Counted from the first letter of the stretch, positions 7,969 through 17,708 are shown. The stretch is 64,000 bases of DNA from Collimonas sp. OK307 (GCF_900113705.1 NZ_FOQI01000012.1:1-64000), one strand, 5' to 3'. Translations and numbers: made by a program. Notes: a model not told the origin generated them from the letters alone.

Positions 7969-8403
7969 TTATACAACGGTAGTCACACCGCGATTGGCGA
8001 GCTGGTCGGCGCGCTCGTTGCCGACGTGGCCGGCGTGCCCTTTTACCCAGCGCCATTCGATTTTATGCCGGGCCTGTGCAGCATCCAGCGCTTGCCACAG
8101 GTCGACATTCTTTACCGGCTCGCGCGCCGCGGTTTTCCAGCCGCGCGCCTTCCAGCCATGGATCCATTCACTGATCCCTTTTTGCACATACTGGCTATCT
8201 GTAAACACGATCACTTCGCAGGGCCGGGTCAAGGCGGTCAGCGCTTCGATCACCGCTTTCAGCTCCATCCGGTTGTTGGTGGTATTGCGTTCGCCGCCAA
8301 ACAATTCCTTTTCCTTGCCATCCGCCACCAATAACGCACCCCAGCCGCCGGTACCGGGATTGCCTTTACAGGCGCCGTCGGCAAATATTTCTACTTTATC
8401 CAT
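7969..8403 (-). CDS. rnhA: Ribonuclease HI
   Basis: 144 residues from the ATG at 8403, with an alternative GTG five codons upstream. The four acidic active-site positions of RNase HI are recognisable: Asp in [16 protein letters not shown], Glu in NNRMELKAV, Asp in VFTDSQYV and Asp in NERADQLAN, plus the flexible-loop His in GHAGHVGNE. It removes RNA from RNA:DNA hybrids, including primers and R-loops. The gene order methyltransferase-rnhA-dnaQ on one strand suggests cotranscription. Confidence 0.96.
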   Translation of the reverse strand: MDKVEIFADGACKGNPGTGGWGALLVADGKEKELFGGERNTTNNRMELKAVIEALTALTRPCEVIVFTDSQYVQKGISEWIHGWKARGWKTAAREPVKNVDLWQALDAAQARHKIEWRWVKGHAGHVGNERADQLANRGVTTVV

Positions 8404-8526
8404 ACTTGGTTGATTCACTTGGTTGATTCACTTTCACTGCTTTGTTATGGGCTGTACGCCGGACTACGCGGCACACCGCTTGTTGAAGGCATGAGTTTAC
8501 TACGCTACGCCGCCGCTACTCTACTT

Positions 8527-9312
8527 CTACTCGGCCCCGTTCTGATCCGTCTTGTGTATCTTGTTGGTGGCGGGAACCCCTCGCGCGGCCTTGATCACCT
8601 GCTTGCTGAAAGCCGGGCCGATCAGGTGCATGCCTTTGACGCGCTTGATTGCCTGCACTATGTATACCGCGCCAAAATACGGCCACCAGCGATTGCCGGC
8701 CTTCTCCATGAAGTTGAAGCGATGCAGCCATTTGCTACTGGTATACGGTGGAGCATAACAGCCGAAGTGACCGCGATTGACTTCCATGTTCAACAGTTTC
8801 AGCCAGTCTTTCAAACGTAGCAAACTGATGAACTCGGCGTTTTGCGGCAAGAAATGCACGCCCGACATGCGGCCCGCAGTTTGCCGGATACCCCAGAGGC
8901 TGGCCGGATTGAAACCGCAAATGATGACTTGCCCCTCAGGGATCAGCACCCGCTCGACCTCGCGCAGGATCTGGTGCGGCTCGGCCGCGAACTCCAGCAC
9001 GTGCGGCAGCACCACCAGATCCAGACTTTGCGTGGCAAACGGCAATTCCGCAAAATCATGGGTTATCACCACGCCGGATTGCGCTTCGCCAGCTTCAGGC
9101 AGACGGCTATCTGTCAGCCATTTGTGGCGCATCCGGTTCGCTTGCAATGCCTTTATTTGCGGCACGCCGATCTGCATTGCATTGAAGCCGAAGATATCCG
9201 CCGTCATCGCATCCAGCCGCGCCTGCTCCCACTCCAGCATGTAACTGCCTGTGGGCGTCTGCAGCCAGGGGCCGAGCGCTATAATGGACTTTTCTGATGA
9301 CGGATATCCCAT
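8527..9312 (-). CDS. SAM-dependent methyltransferase, YafS-like
   Basis: 261 residues with a class I methyltransferase (Methyltransf_11) domain: the acidic [20 protein letters not shown] stretch, HEVLEF-like [29 protein letters not shown]. The substrate of this family is not established. Its position between rnhA and gloB matches yafS of E. coli. Its ATG (9310-9312, minus) overlaps the in-frame upstream ATG of gloB (9311-9313, plus) in a CATG, so the two genes are tightly divergent and their promoters must lie within each other's 5' coding parts. Confidence 0.85.
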   Translation of the reverse strand: MGYPSSEKSIIALGPWLQTPTGSYMLEWEQARLDAMTADIFGFNAMQIGVPQIKALQANRMRHKWLTDSRLPEAGEAQSGVVITHDFAELPFATQSLDLVVLPHVLEFAAEPHQILREVERVLIPEGQVIICGFNPASLWGIRQTAGRMSGVHFLPQNAEFISLLRLKDWLKLLNMEVNRGHFGCYAPPYTSSKWLHRFNFMEKAGNRWWPYFGAVYIVQAIKRVKGMHLIGPAFSKQVIKAARGVPATNKIHKTDQNGAE

Positions 9313-9346
9313 GCCTGCCTTATTTGATAAATCACAAAGTAAATCA

Positions 9347-10129
9347 ATGAGTGTATTGGCGGTGCCGGCATTTAACGATAACTATCTCTGGCTGATCCAC
9401 GATGGCCGTCATGCCGCAGTCGTCGATCCCGGCGATGCCCAGCCGATTCTGGCTGCACTCGATGCCCATGGCCTGGTACTTGTCGCTATTTTACTGACAC
9501 ATCACCACGCTGACCATGTCGGCGGGGTACAAACTTTGCTGCAGCACTTTAACATCCCGGTATTCGGCCCTGCCGGCGAAGCTATCGCCGGCGTCAGCCA
9601 GCCGCTCAACGAAGGCGATACTGCGACCATTCCAGAATTAGGATTGACGCTGTCGGTACTGGATGTGCCCGGCCATACCAGCGGCCATATCGCCTACGTG
9701 GCGCAAGGCCAGCCTTGGCTGTTTTGCGGCGACACGCTGTTCGCCGGCGGTTGCGGACGGCTGTTTGAAGGCACTCCGGGACAAATGATCAATTCACTGG
9801 GGAAGCTAAGCAGCTTGCCGGGCGACACCCAGGTGTATTGCGCGCATGAGTACACCGTCTCTAATCTGCGGTTTGCGCTGGCGGTGGAGCCGGACAATGC
9901 CGCGTTGGTAACACGCATGGCAACCGAACAAGCCAAGCGCGAGCGGCAACAAGCCACCGTGCCGTCGACCATAGCGCTCGAGAACGCCACCAATCCCTTC
10001 CTGCGTTACCGGCAGCCAACCATTCTTGCCAGCCTGCAAGCCAGCGGCCGCCTCGCCGAAAAACAACGGGAAACCGATCCTGTTGCAGCGTTTGCGGCAT
10101 TGCGCGAATGGAAAAACAATTACAAATAA
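9347..10129 (+). CDS. gloB: Hydroxyacylglutathione hydrolase (glyoxalase II)
   Basis: 260 residues from the ATG at 9347, where homologs begin ([16 protein letters not shown]). An in-frame ATG at 9311 would add 12 residues, and neither has a clear Shine-Dalgarno. The metallo-beta-lactamase motif [10 protein letters not shown], the later [22 protein letters not shown] and the CAHEYT motif supply the binuclear metal ligands. The enzyme hydrolyses S-lactoylglutathione to lactate and glutathione in methylglyoxal detoxification. A consensus -10 TATAAT at 9280-9285 lies inside the divergent methyltransferase gene and fits a gloB promoter. mltD follows downstream, as in E. coli. Confidence 0.93.
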   Translation: MSVLAVPAFNDNYLWLIHDGRHAAVVDPGDAQPILAALDAHGLVLVAILLTHHHADHVGGVQTLLQHFNIPVFGPAGEAIAGVSQPLNEGDTATIPELGLTLSVLDVPGHTSGHIAYVAQGQPWLFCGDTLFAGGCGRLFEGTPGQMINSLGKLSSLPGDTQVYCAHEYTVSNLRFALAVEPDNAALVTRMATEQAKRERQQATVPSTIALENATNPFLRYRQPTILASLQASGRLAEKQRETDPVAAFAALREWKNNYK

Positions 10130-10317
10130 ATGACAAATAAATCATAAACAATCCGGCAAACATCCCACCAATAAGCCACAAGCTAGGACTGCCGATCATC
10201 GTGATTTATTGTTATTGCTGGTTATATAGTTTCCGCATATCGATTTATTAAAACTAATACCTGATAAATCAATCACTTATCGCAGGGTCTTGTCGTTTGT
10301 AACAGTGCAATTTTTGC

Positions 10318-10347
10318 TTGACGGGAGAAAACTGCCTTACGTACACT
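10318..10347 (+). promoter_or_regulatory. Candidate sigma-70 promoter of mltD
   Basis: TTGACG at 10318-10323 and TACACT at 10342-10347 are 18 bp apart, 55 bp before the mltD start. The -35 is 5/6 and the -10 is partial. The remainder of the 10130-10401 gap shows nothing else distinct. Confidence 0.4.
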
Positions 10348-10401
10348 GCGTCTAATCCATTATTACCGGTTGATGACATCCCGGTCACATAAATTGAACC
10401 C

Positions 10402-11910
10402 ATGTATCAGCTAAAACTCAAGAACATCGCTTTTGCCGCACTCGCTTTTTTCGGCACTCCGCTCTTGGCCCAGGCCAACGACATTTCGATCTACACTCCC
10501 ACTTTCAGCTTAACCGACCCGAACGACCCAAGCGCGGGCATGCTCGGCATGGAGCAGGTCGATATCTGGGCGCGCATACGCAAGGGTTTCGGCATTCCCG
10601 ATCTGGATAACGCGCAGGTAGTGAGCCAAACCGATTTTTACAGCGCCCGTCCGGAATATTTCGAACGCACCACGGTGCGCGCTTCGCGCTATCTGTATCA
10701 CGTAGTACAAGAATTGGAAAAACGCGGCATGCCGACCGAACTGGCGTTGCTGCCGTTCATCGAATCGGCGTTCAATCCGCAAGCCTATTCCAGCGCCAAG
10801 GCAGCGGGCATGTGGCAATTCGTGCCGGCTACCGGACGCGATTTCAATCTCAAGCAAAACATGTTCAAGGATGAGCGCCGCGACGTCCTGGCCTCCACCG
10901 ATGCCGCGCTGACTTATCTGCAAAAGCTGTATGGCATGTTTGGCGACTGGCAACTGGCGCTGGCCGCCTATAACTGGGGCGAAGGCTCGGTACAGCGCGC
11001 CATCAACAAGAACCAGGCAGCAGGCCTGCCGATCGACTTCAACAGCCTGGCGCCGCTGATGCCGGCGGAAACGCGTAACTACGTTCCCAAGTTGCAAGCC
11101 GTCAAGAACATTATTGCCGCGCCCGAGATGTACAACGTCTCGCTGCCTAAGGTGGACAACCAGCCATACTTCGTCACGATCGGCAAAACCCGCGATATCG
11201 ACGTCAAGGTCGCAGCGCAACTGGCTGAATTGTCGCTGGACGAATTCAAGGCCCTGAACCCGCAGTTCAATCGGCCGGTCATCATCGGCAGCGCCGACAC
11301 CAAAATTTTGCTGCCTGAAAGCAACGCGGAAAAATTCAAACACAATCTGACCCAGTGGACGCATACACTGTCCTCATGGACTTCGCACACTGTCAGCAGC
11401 GCCCGTGAGCGGATTGAAACCATCGCCACCAGATTCGACACGACACCGGCCATCATCCGCGAAGTCAACCATATTCCGCCAAGAATGCTGCTGAAGGCCG
11501 GCTCCACCATCCTGGTGCCGAAAACCGAAACCGCCAACAGCGACATCACCGCCGAAGTAGCCGATAACGCCACCATGGCAGTGACGCCGGATGCGCCGGA
11601 AACCCGCCGCATTTCCATCAAGGTAGGCAAACGCGACACCCTGGCATCGATTGCATCGCGCTATCACGTCAGCGTAAGCCAGGTGAAGGCGTGGAACGGC
11701 CTGCGCCGTGACACCGTCAGCCATGGCCAAAGCCTGCAACTGCAAGTACCAAACCGCATGGTAGCCTCCGCCGGTGGCAAGAAAGCCGGCCACAACGTCC
11801 GCTACCATACAGCAACCGCCAGCAACAGCCGCAGCAGCAAAAACAAGGTTGCAGCGAAGAAAAACAGCAAGCCTGTAGCGCTGGCCTCATCCAGGAACTC
11901 ACGCAGCTGA
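10402..11910 (+). CDS. mltD: Membrane-bound lytic murein transglycosylase D
   Basis: 502 residues with a signal peptide cleaved after about residue 25 (LLAQA-ND). The SLT goose-lysozyme-like domain spans residues about 100-230, with catalytic Glu121 in PFIESAFNP, then AAGMWQFVPATG and LALAAYNWGEG. C-terminal LysM-type repeats, at about 340-375 and 395-445 (IKVGKRDTLASIASRYHVSV), bind peptidoglycan. It cleaves the glycan strand forming 1,6-anhydromuramic ends. The tail is Lys/Ser/Asn-rich. No lipobox Cys is visible at the signal cleavage site, unlike E. coli MltD, so it may be periplasmic rather than lipid-anchored. Confidence 0.93.
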   Translation: MYQLKLKNIAFAALAFFGTPLLAQANDISIYTPTFSLTDPNDPSAGMLGMEQVDIWARIRKGFGIPDLDNAQVVSQTDFYSARPEYFERTTVRASRYLYHVVQELEKRGMPTELALLPFIESAFNPQAYSSAKAAGMWQFVPATGRDFNLKQNMFKDERRDVLASTDAALTYLQKLYGMFGDWQLALAAYNWGEGSVQRAINKNQAAGLPIDFNSLAPLMPAETRNYVPKLQAVKNIIAAPEMYNVSLPKVDNQPYFVTIGKTRDIDVKVAAQLAELSLDEFKALNPQFNRPVIIGSADTKILLPESNAEKFKHNLTQWTHTLSSWTSHTVSSARERIETIATRFDTTPAIIREVNHIPPRMLLKAGSTILVPKTETANSDITAEVADNATMAVTPDAPETRRISIKVGKRDTLASIASRYHVSVSQVKAWNGLRRDTVSHGQSLQLQVPNRMVASAGGKKAGHNVRYHTATASNSRSSKNKVAAKKNSKPVALASSRNSRS

Positions 11911-11930
11911 TCTGAGGCTGTAGAAAATAG

Positions 11931-11960
11931 CCCGTGGCGCAGCAGCGCCAGCGCCATGGG
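11931..11960 (+). terminator. Stem-loop after mltD
   Basis: CCCGTGGCGC (11931-11940) pairs with GCGCCATGGG (11951-11960) with one wobble. No T run follows, so terminator function is only possible. Confidence 0.35.
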
Positions 11961-12140
11961 TTGCTGCAAAATCCCCGCCGATATCAAAAATACATTCCCC
12001 CGGGAAAACCGCTATAGTTGCCGTCAGCGCGACGAACCCCTACAATCTTGCCCTGTTCGATAAGAACTTCAAGCAGAATATCCGGTGCACAAGCATCACA
12101 CCACCGCCAGCAATACAAACGGCGCACATCTGGAGTCAAT

Positions 12141-12923
12141 ATGGCATTCCTGCAAGGCAAAAAAATTCTGATCACGGGCTTGCTGTCCAACCGTTCGATC
12201 GCTTATGGCATCGCTCAAGCTTGCAAGCGCGAAGGCGCCGAGCTGGCGTTTACCTACGTCGGCGAGCGCTTCAAGGAGCGCATCACCAATTTCGCCAAAG
12301 AGTTCGACAGCGAATTGATTTTCGATTGCGACGTTGGCAGCGATGAGCAAATCAACGCATTGTTCGCCGACCTCGGTAAATCCTGGGACCAACTGGACGG
12401 CCTGGTGCATGCCATCGGCTTTGCGCCAAGCGAAGCGATTGCCGGTGATTTCCTGGACGGCCTGTCGCGCGAAGGCTTCAAGATCGCCCACGACATTTCC
12501 GCCTACAGCTTCCCTGCAATGGCCAAGGCCGCGCTGCCAATGCTGCGCCCTAACTCGGCACTGCTGACATTGACTTACCTGGGCTCGGAACGTGTCGTCC
12601 CCAACTACAACACGATGGGCCTGGCCAAGGCGTCGCTCGAAGCCAGCGTCCGCTACCTGGCGGGTTCGCTGGGCCCTAAGGGCGTGCGCGTGAACGGCAT
12701 TTCAGCCGGTCCGATCAAGACTCTGGCCGCCAGCGGCATCAAGGGTTTCGGCAAGATCCTGGGCTTTGTCGCCGAGCACGCGCCATTGCGCCGTAACGTC
12801 ACGGTAGAGGATGTCGGCAATGCTGCAGCCTTTTTCCTGTCGGACCTGGCCAGCGGCATCACTGGTGAGATCACCTATGTCGACGGCGGCTTCTCACACG
12901 TCGTGGGTGGTATCGCCGAATAA
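12141..12923 (+). CDS. fabI: Enoyl-[acyl-carrier-protein] reductase (NADH)
   Basis: 260 residues from the ATG at 12141, preceded by TGGAG at 12131-12135. A short-chain dehydrogenase of the FabI type: the N-terminal nucleotide motif [13 protein letters not shown], then catalytic Tyr156 and Lys163 in the YNTMGLAK block, at the same numbers as in E. coli FabI. C-terminal [13 protein letters not shown] is also typical. It catalyses the last reductive step of each fatty-acid elongation cycle and is the triclosan target. It is monocistronic, ending at a strong terminator. Confidence 0.97.
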   Translation: MAFLQGKKILITGLLSNRSIAYGIAQACKREGAELAFTYVGERFKERITNFAKEFDSELIFDCDVGSDEQINALFADLGKSWDQLDGLVHAIGFAPSEAIAGDFLDGLSREGFKIAHDISAYSFPAMAKAALPMLRPNSALLTLTYLGSERVVPNYNTMGLAKASLEASVRYLAGSLGPKGVRVNGISAGPIKTLAASGIKGFGKILGFVAEHAPLRRNVTVEDVGNAAAFFLSDLASGITGEITYVDGGFSHVVGGIAE

Positions 12924-12938
12924 TCCGGTGATCGGCTC

Positions 12939-12970
12939 AAAAAAACGCCCGGTATAGCCGGGCGTTTTTT
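12939..12970 (+). terminator. Rho-independent terminator of fabI
   Basis: CGCCCGG (12946-12952) pairs perfectly with CCGGGCG (12958-12964) around TATAG, preceded by seven A and followed by six T, so it can act in both directions and also serve the convergent OmpA-like gene. Confidence 0.9.
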
Positions 12971-12995
12971 ATTGGGAAAATCGAATTAATAGTGC

Positions 12996-13535
12996 TTATT
13001 GATGAACTGTCACCTCAACCCGGCGCGCATCGGCATCGTTGCCGCCCAGAGAGACTTGCGGTTTATCCAAAGTCACACGTGTCTCTTCCACCCCGGCTGC
13101 AACCAGCACTGCGCGCACCGCTTTAGCCCGGTCTTTCGACACTTCGGCGTTCACATCCGCGTTGCCGCTGGCATCGTGATAGCCGGAGACGGCAACCGTG
13201 GCAGCCTGGTTGCTTTTCAGGTAAGCCACAATCGCCGCGACATCCGTGGCGGCGCTGGCGGGTGCTTCCGATTTGCCTGTTTCAAAGAAAATTTTCACAA
13301 CCGCTGGCACGGCTGCAGTTGAGGTATCTGCAGAAGCGGCGGCCGGAGCAGCGGCAGCAGCAACTTGCCCTGCTCCGGCAGCTGACGCCGACACGGTGCC
13401 CGCTGCCGTATTGCCGCCCTTGCCTGCGGTGATCCCGATATAGCTTGCTAGCAACAATACTGCCACCACCACGGCACCAACGATGGCCCATACAATTCCC
13501 AATGCCGCCTTTTGTTCGCTATCGTTATTATCCAT
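12996..13535 (-). CDS. OmpA-family protein with N-terminal membrane anchor
   Basis: 179 residues from the ATG at 13535, with CAGGAG seven bases upstream. A single transmembrane segment (ALGIVWAIVGAVVVAVLLLA, about residues 12-35) is followed by a long Ala/Gly/Ser/Thr low-complexity linker and a C-terminal OmpA-like domain beginning VVKIFFETGKSEAP, with VSGYHDASGNADVNAEVSKD and RAKAVRAVLVAAGV. OmpA-like domains bind peptidoglycan in the periplasm. Here the protein would tether the inner membrane to the cell wall. The canonical peptidoglycan-binding Asp...Arg pair appears altered (DASG/NADVN). No specific partner is suggested by neighbours. Confidence 0.8.
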   Translation of the reverse strand: MDNNDSEQKAALGIVWAIVGAVVVAVLLLASYIGITAGKGGNTAAGTVSASAAGAGQVAAAAAPAAASADTSTAAVPAVVKIFFETGKSEAPASAATDVAAIVAYLKSNQAATVAVSGYHDASGNADVNAEVSKDRAKAVRAVLVAAGVEETRVTLDKPQVSLGGNDADARRVEVTVHQ

Positions 13536-13562
13536 ATGACCGCTCCTGTTGTTGAATTGCAA

Positions 13563-14041
13563 TTAATCGATTGTATCTGAAGATGCAAAACCCCAAAATG
13601 CACCATAAGCAACGGTACAGCCTCAAATCGGGGCCTAATTCACAGCAATCGCATGAATAAGGTGCATCAAATGTAAAAGTATTGTATTATCTTGTGCTGC
13701 GTTGCAATAACGAGCGCAGACAGTGGATTTCGGGATACCGATTGATTTTTGATCATATCGATTTTCGCCTACGCTGTAAAAACAATAAGTAGCTGCGCAA
13801 GCCTAAGCGTGTCCTGATCTCTGAGGGACATTGCATTGTAAAAGCCCTCCCGCCTTGTGTGTCGATCCTGACACCGTCCCGGCGCAAAGCTTTTGTGCCG
13901 AAATTTCTTTGTATTTGTTTCTTAGTCATTTCGTTGGTTGGCGTTGCTTTTTTGCGTTCGCTGCATTCGTCGCATTCATCGTTATCGATTGTTTGTACGA
14001 TTTTTTGTAGCTCATGACGCTGCACTTTACGAAAGAAAAAA
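13563..14041 (+). promoter_or_regulatory. Long leader region upstream of the DEAD-box helicase
   Basis: About 480 bp without a convincing gene. It contains a GGCGCAAA/TTTGTGCC hairpin at 13881-13899 and a GAGGG...CCCTC pairing at about 13822-13849, then a T-rich stretch to the ATG. DEAD-box helicase genes often have long regulated leaders, but no specific element is recognised. Confidence 0.3.
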
Positions 14042-15451
14042 ATGACTTTTGAATCACTAGGCCTCCACACGTCCGTTATCAAAGCACTGACCGAAGCTGG
14101 CTACACAAAACCAACAAGCGTTCAAGAACAAGCTATCCCTGCCGCTATCGAAGGCCGTGACCTGCTGGTTTCCTCGCAAACCGGCTCCGGCAAGACTGCA
14201 GCATTCATGCTGCCGGCACTCCACAAATTCGCTTCGGAGCAACAAGCTGCTCCGGATGCCGCTGGCAAGACCCCTAATCAAGAAATGCAAGCCTCCCGTG
14301 CACGCGGCGAGCGTCCACGTTTCAAGCCGGCACAACCAAAGATGCTGGTATTGACACCGACCCGCGAACTGGCCTTGCAAGTGACTACCGCGACCGACAA
14401 GTACGGTTCGCACATGAAGCGTATCAAGGCGATCTCGATCCTGGGCGGCATGCCTTATCCAAAGCAAATGCAATTGCTGGCCAAGAATCCTGAGATTCTG
14501 GTCGCGACTCCTGGCCGTTTGATCGACCATATGGAATCGGGCAAGATCGATTTCTCGCAACTGCAAATCCTGGTGCTGGACGAAGCTGACCGCATGCTCG
14601 ACATGGGTTTCATCGACGACATCGAAAAAATCGTTGACGCTACTCCTGAGTCGCGTCAAACCATGTTGTTCTCGGCTACGCTGGATGGCGTTGTCGGTAA
14701 CATGGCAAAACGTATCACCAAGAACCCGATGATCATCCAGATCGCCGGTTCGGCCACCAAGCACGAAAACATTCAACAGAAGGTTCACTTCGTCGACGAT
14801 CTGTCGCACAAGAATCGCCTGCTGGATCACCTGCTGCGCGACGTCACCATGGATCAAGCGGTTGTATTTACCGCCACCAAGCGTGACGCCGACACTATCG
14901 CCGACCGTCTGAACATCGCCGGTTTCGCTGCTGCTGCTTTGCATGGCGACATGCATCAAGGCGCGCGTAACCGTACCCTGGATAGCCTGCGTCGCGGTCA
15001 GGTACGTGTCCTGGTTGCTACCGACGTTGCCGCTCGCGGTATCGACGTGCCAGCCATCACCCACGTATTCAACTACGATCTGCCGAAATTCCCGGAAGAC
15101 TACGTCCATCGTATCGGTCGTACCGGTCGCGCTGGCCGCAACGGTGTTGCAGTATCGCTGGTGAACCACGCTGAAGGCGTCAACGTCAAGCGTATCGAAC
15201 GTTTCACCAAGCAATTGATCCCGGTCGATGTGGTTGAGGGTTTCGAACCAAAGCGTACTGCTTCTGCTCCACGCTCGAACCACAAACCAGGCGGCTGGAA
15301 ACCAGGCGACAACCGCGGCGGCCCGGCTAAACCAGGCGGCCGTACTTTCAGCAAGCCAGGCGCACCACGTAAAGAAGGCGGCGCTGGCGGCGGTTACAAG
15401 GGTAATCGTTCGAACGACAGCGGCGCACGTCGCTCGTTTGGCGACCGCTAA
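14042..15451 (+). CDS. rhlE: DEAD-box ATP-dependent RNA helicase, RhlE-like
   Basis: 469 residues. Motifs in order: Q motif (FESLGL...GYTKPTSVQEQAIP), Walker A SQTGSGKTAAF, PTRELALQV, GGMPYPKQMQLL, DEAD at residues 180-183, SAT, and in the second RecA domain VFTATKRDAD, ATDVAARGIDVP and HRIGRTGR. The C-terminal 75 residues are a Gly/Lys/Arg-rich tail typical of RhlE-type helicases, likely for non-specific RNA contact. A small insertion after the Walker A region (residues about 65-95) is basic and poorly conserved. Role: RNA remodelling in ribosome assembly or mRNA decay. It has its own leader and terminator. Confidence 0.9.
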   Translation: MTFESLGLHTSVIKALTEAGYTKPTSVQEQAIPAAIEGRDLLVSSQTGSGKTAAFMLPALHKFASEQQAAPDAAGKTPNQEMQASRARGERPRFKPAQPKMLVLTPTRELALQVTTATDKYGSHMKRIKAISILGGMPYPKQMQLLAKNPEILVATPGRLIDHMESGKIDFSQLQILVLDEADRMLDMGFIDDIEKIVDATPESRQTMLFSATLDGVVGNMAKRITKNPMIIQIAGSATKHENIQQKVHFVDDLSHKNRLLDHLLRDVTMDQAVVFTATKRDADTIADRLNIAGFAAAALHGDMHQGARNRTLDSLRRGQVRVLVATDVAARGIDVPAITHVFNYDLPKFPEDYVHRIGRTGRAGRNGVAVSLVNHAEGVNVKRIERFTKQLIPVDVVEGFEPKRTASAPRSNHKPGGWKPGDNRGGPAKPGGRTFSKPGAPRKEGGAGGGYKGNRSNDSGARRSFGDR

Positions 15452-15498
15452 GTAACTAGGCGATCTTGATGGTCGCCTCGCAATTCTCGAAATAAATG

Positions 15499-15532
15499 AA
15501 AAGGCCGCTGGAAATTTCCAGCGGCCTTTTTA
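15499..15532 (+). terminator. Rho-independent terminator after the helicase gene
   Basis: A perfect 14-bp inverted repeat (arms 15501-15514 and 15515-15528, AAGGCCGCTGGAAA and its complement) followed by a T tract. It lies between the helicase and the convergent EamA gene and could serve both. Confidence 0.9.
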
Positions 15533-15569
15533 TTGGACGCATCATAAGTAATACGGCGTAATCAATACT

Positions 15570-16430
15570 TCACGTCGACCACCCCAGCATCACCGCACCC
15601 AACGCGATCACCGCGCACGACAGCAATCTGCGTACAGTCAGCGCCTCCCCCAGGAACATGCGGGCAATCAATGCTGCAAACAATACCGAAGTCTCTCGCA
15701 AAGCCGAAACCGGCCCCATCGGCGCCAACGTGATCGCCCAAATCACAATGCCGTACGCCAGCAGCGACATCGCACCGCCGCCCAGGGCATTCCAGGTCGC
15801 GCGGTCACGTAATCCGATCTGCAGACGGCCGTGCATCGACAGGTAAATCACCAGCAACGGTATGCCATCCAGCAAGAACATCCAGCCGGCATAGGATGCG
15901 GCACTACCGGCCAGGCGCGAACCGAGTCCGTCGACGACGGTATAGCCTGCAATGAAAAGGCCGGTGGTAAACGCAGACAACGGCGCATCCCACTGCCGGC
16001 TGCCAGCCATGCTGGTCCCCCGCTTGAACTTGATTTGCGCCAGACTGACAATACCGAGCGAAATCAAGGCGACGCCAATCAACGTCAAGGTTCCCAGCTG
16101 TTCACCGGCAAAAAACGCCGCACCAAGCGACACCAGCAGCGGCGAAGAACCGCGCGCAATCGGATAAGACTGGCCGAAATCGCCGGCCCGGTAAGCGCGC
16201 ACTAAAAAGAGGTTGTAGCCGGCATGCAGGGCCACCGACATGAGAATGTACGGCCAGCTGGCCGGCGCCGGCATTGGCGCCCAGATGACTATGGGAACAG
16301 CGGCTACGGCTGAACCGATGGTCATCAAGGTGATGGCCCATAAACGATCGCCGCTGCTTTTCAGCATCGCGTTCCAGGAAGCATGCAGCAAGGCTGCGCA
16401 AAATACCAAAGCAATCACGCCAGCCGTCAT
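15570..16430 (-). CDS. EamA/DMT-superfamily transporter
   Basis: 286 residues, almost entirely hydrophobic, consistent with ten transmembrane segments in two EamA halves (residues about 5-135 and 145-285). The first half includes ASWNAMLKSSGDR and ARGSSPLLVSLGAAFFAGEQ, and the second ends with LRETSVLFAALIARMFLGEA, both typical of drug/metabolite exporters. The substrate cannot be predicted. It lies downstream of the quaternary-amine ABC operon on the same strand, 147 bp away. A hairpin at 16542-16564 (TCCGCCTG/CAGGCGGA) separates them. Confidence 0.88.
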   Translation of the reverse strand: MTAGVIALVFCAALLHASWNAMLKSSGDRLWAITLMTIGSAVAAVPIVIWAPMPAPASWPYILMSVALHAGYNLFLVRAYRAGDFGQSYPIARGSSPLLVSLGAAFFAGEQLGTLTLIGVALISLGIVSLAQIKFKRGTSMAGSRQWDAPLSAFTTGLFIAGYTVVDGLGSRLAGSAASYAGWMFLLDGIPLLVIYLSMHGRLQIGLRDRATWNALGGGAMSLLAYGIVIWAITLAPMGPVSALRETSVLFAALIARMFLGEALTVRRLLSCAVIALGAVMLGWST

Positions 16431-16577
16431 GCGCTAGCTCCGGGAGAACACGTTGAATACCTGATCATATATTTTGAATGACGGCGCCAGAATGATGATG
16501 CCAAGTGGCAAAACCGTACATTGTAAATGGTATGTCAGGTCTCCGCCTGCAGGTCACAGGCGGACACACATGAACAG

Positions 16578-17708
16578 CTACATGCCGACCCTACTCCGCG
16601 TGCGGCCGGAACTCAGATAATCCGCGATCGAATCCTGGGTAACTTCGCCCAGATAGCTATTGTCCTGGTCGATCACCGGCATCCAGCTGGTGCTGTGCTT
16701 GTACATTTTAGATAACACCACGCGCAGGTTTTCATCCGGCGCCGCACTGACGGTAAACGGCTTCATCTTGTCGATGCAAGCACCCTGCGCGCCGCGCGCG
16801 TCGCGCCTTGCCACATAACCTAATGCATGATTGTCGGCATTGGTGACTGTCACATAACGGTAATCGTGTTCATCCATTACGCCATATGCGGTCGCCATGC
16901 TGGTGTCTTCCCGCACCGTCGCAGAGTCGGCGGCGGCATCGCCGGCGCGTACCAGCAACAGACGTTTCAAGGTAGCATCCTGGCCGACGAAAGAGGCGAC
17001 GAATTCATCCTTCGGACGTGCCAGCAGAGTATCCGGATGATCCACCTGCACCAGTTTGCCGGCGCGGAAAATTGCGATCTTGTCGCCCAGCTTGATCGCC
17101 TCGTCGATATCGTGGCTGACCATGATGACGGTCTTGTTCAGCTGGCGTTGCATCTGGAAGAATTCATTCTGGATCGATTCACGATTGATCGGATCGACCG
17201 CACCGAACGGTTCATCCATCAACAGCACCGGCGGATCTGCCGCCAGCGCGCGGATCACGCCGATGCGCTGCTGCTGGCCGCCCGACATTTCGCGCGGATA
17301 ACGTGTCAGGAAACGCTTAGGATCGAGCGCCACCATCGCCATCAACTCGGTAGCGCGCTCATGACAACGTTTCTTGTCCCAGCCAAGCAGGCGCGGCACC
17401 ACGGTAATGTTTTCTTCAATGGTCATATTGGGAAACAAACCCACTTGCTGGATCACATAACCGATTTTCCGGCGCAGGCTGACTTCATCGAGGTCGCTGG
17501 TATCTTCGCCATTCAAGAGCACACGGCCGGAAGTCGGTGCAATCAAACGGTTGATCATTTTCAGCGTGGTGGTTTTACCGCAGCCTGAAGGTCCCAGGAA
17601 TACACAGATTTCACCTTCGGCAACCGTCAGGTTAACCTCGTCCACGGCTTTAACTTTGCTACCGTCTTTTTGTGTGAATACTTTACTGAGCTGGTCGAGT
17701 TGGATCAT
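16578..17708 (-). CDS. Quaternary-amine (osmoprotectant) ABC transporter, ATP-binding protein
   Basis: 376 residues. Walker A GPSGCGKTTT, Q loop, signature MSGGQQQRIG, Walker B VLLMDEP and switch VSHD make a full ABC ATPase in residues 1-240. The C-terminal 130 residues hold CBS-type regulatory sequence (MKPFTVSAAPDENLRVVL then HSTSWMPVIDQDNSYLGEVT), as in ProV, OpuCA and YehX. Such CBS modules sense ionic strength in OpuA. Its start overlaps the permease stop by 4 nt (ATGA), showing translational coupling. It is the last gene of the four-gene operon transcribed from about 20.3 kb. Confidence 0.92.
   Translation of the reverse strand: MIQLDQLSKVFTQKDGSKVKAVDEVNLTVAEGEICVFLGPSGCGKTTTLKMINRLIAPTSGRVLLNGEDTSDLDEVSLRRKIGYVIQQVGLFPNMTIEENITVVPRLLGWDKKRCHERATELMAMVALDPKRFLTRYPREMSGGQQQRIGVIRALAADPPVLLMDEPFGAVDPINRESIQNEFFQMQRQLNKTVIMVSHDIDEAIKLGDKIAIFRAGKLVQVDHPDTLLARPKDEFVASFVGQDATLKRLLLVRAGDAAADSATVREDTSMATAYGVMDEHDYRYVTVTNADNHALGYVARRDARGAQGACIDKMKPFTVSAAPDENLRVVLSKMYKHSTSWMPVIDQDNSYLGEVTQDSIADYLSSGRTRSRVGM

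Noticed and set aside
13753-14082. 109-codon minus-strand frame in front of the helicase
   Set aside because: Mostly basic, low-complexity translation, overlaps the helicase start, no ribosome binding site.
14057-15283. 408-codon open frame on the strand opposite the DEAD-box helicase
   Set aside because: It mirrors the helicase gene codon by codon and has no recognisable family; the helicase has all motifs.
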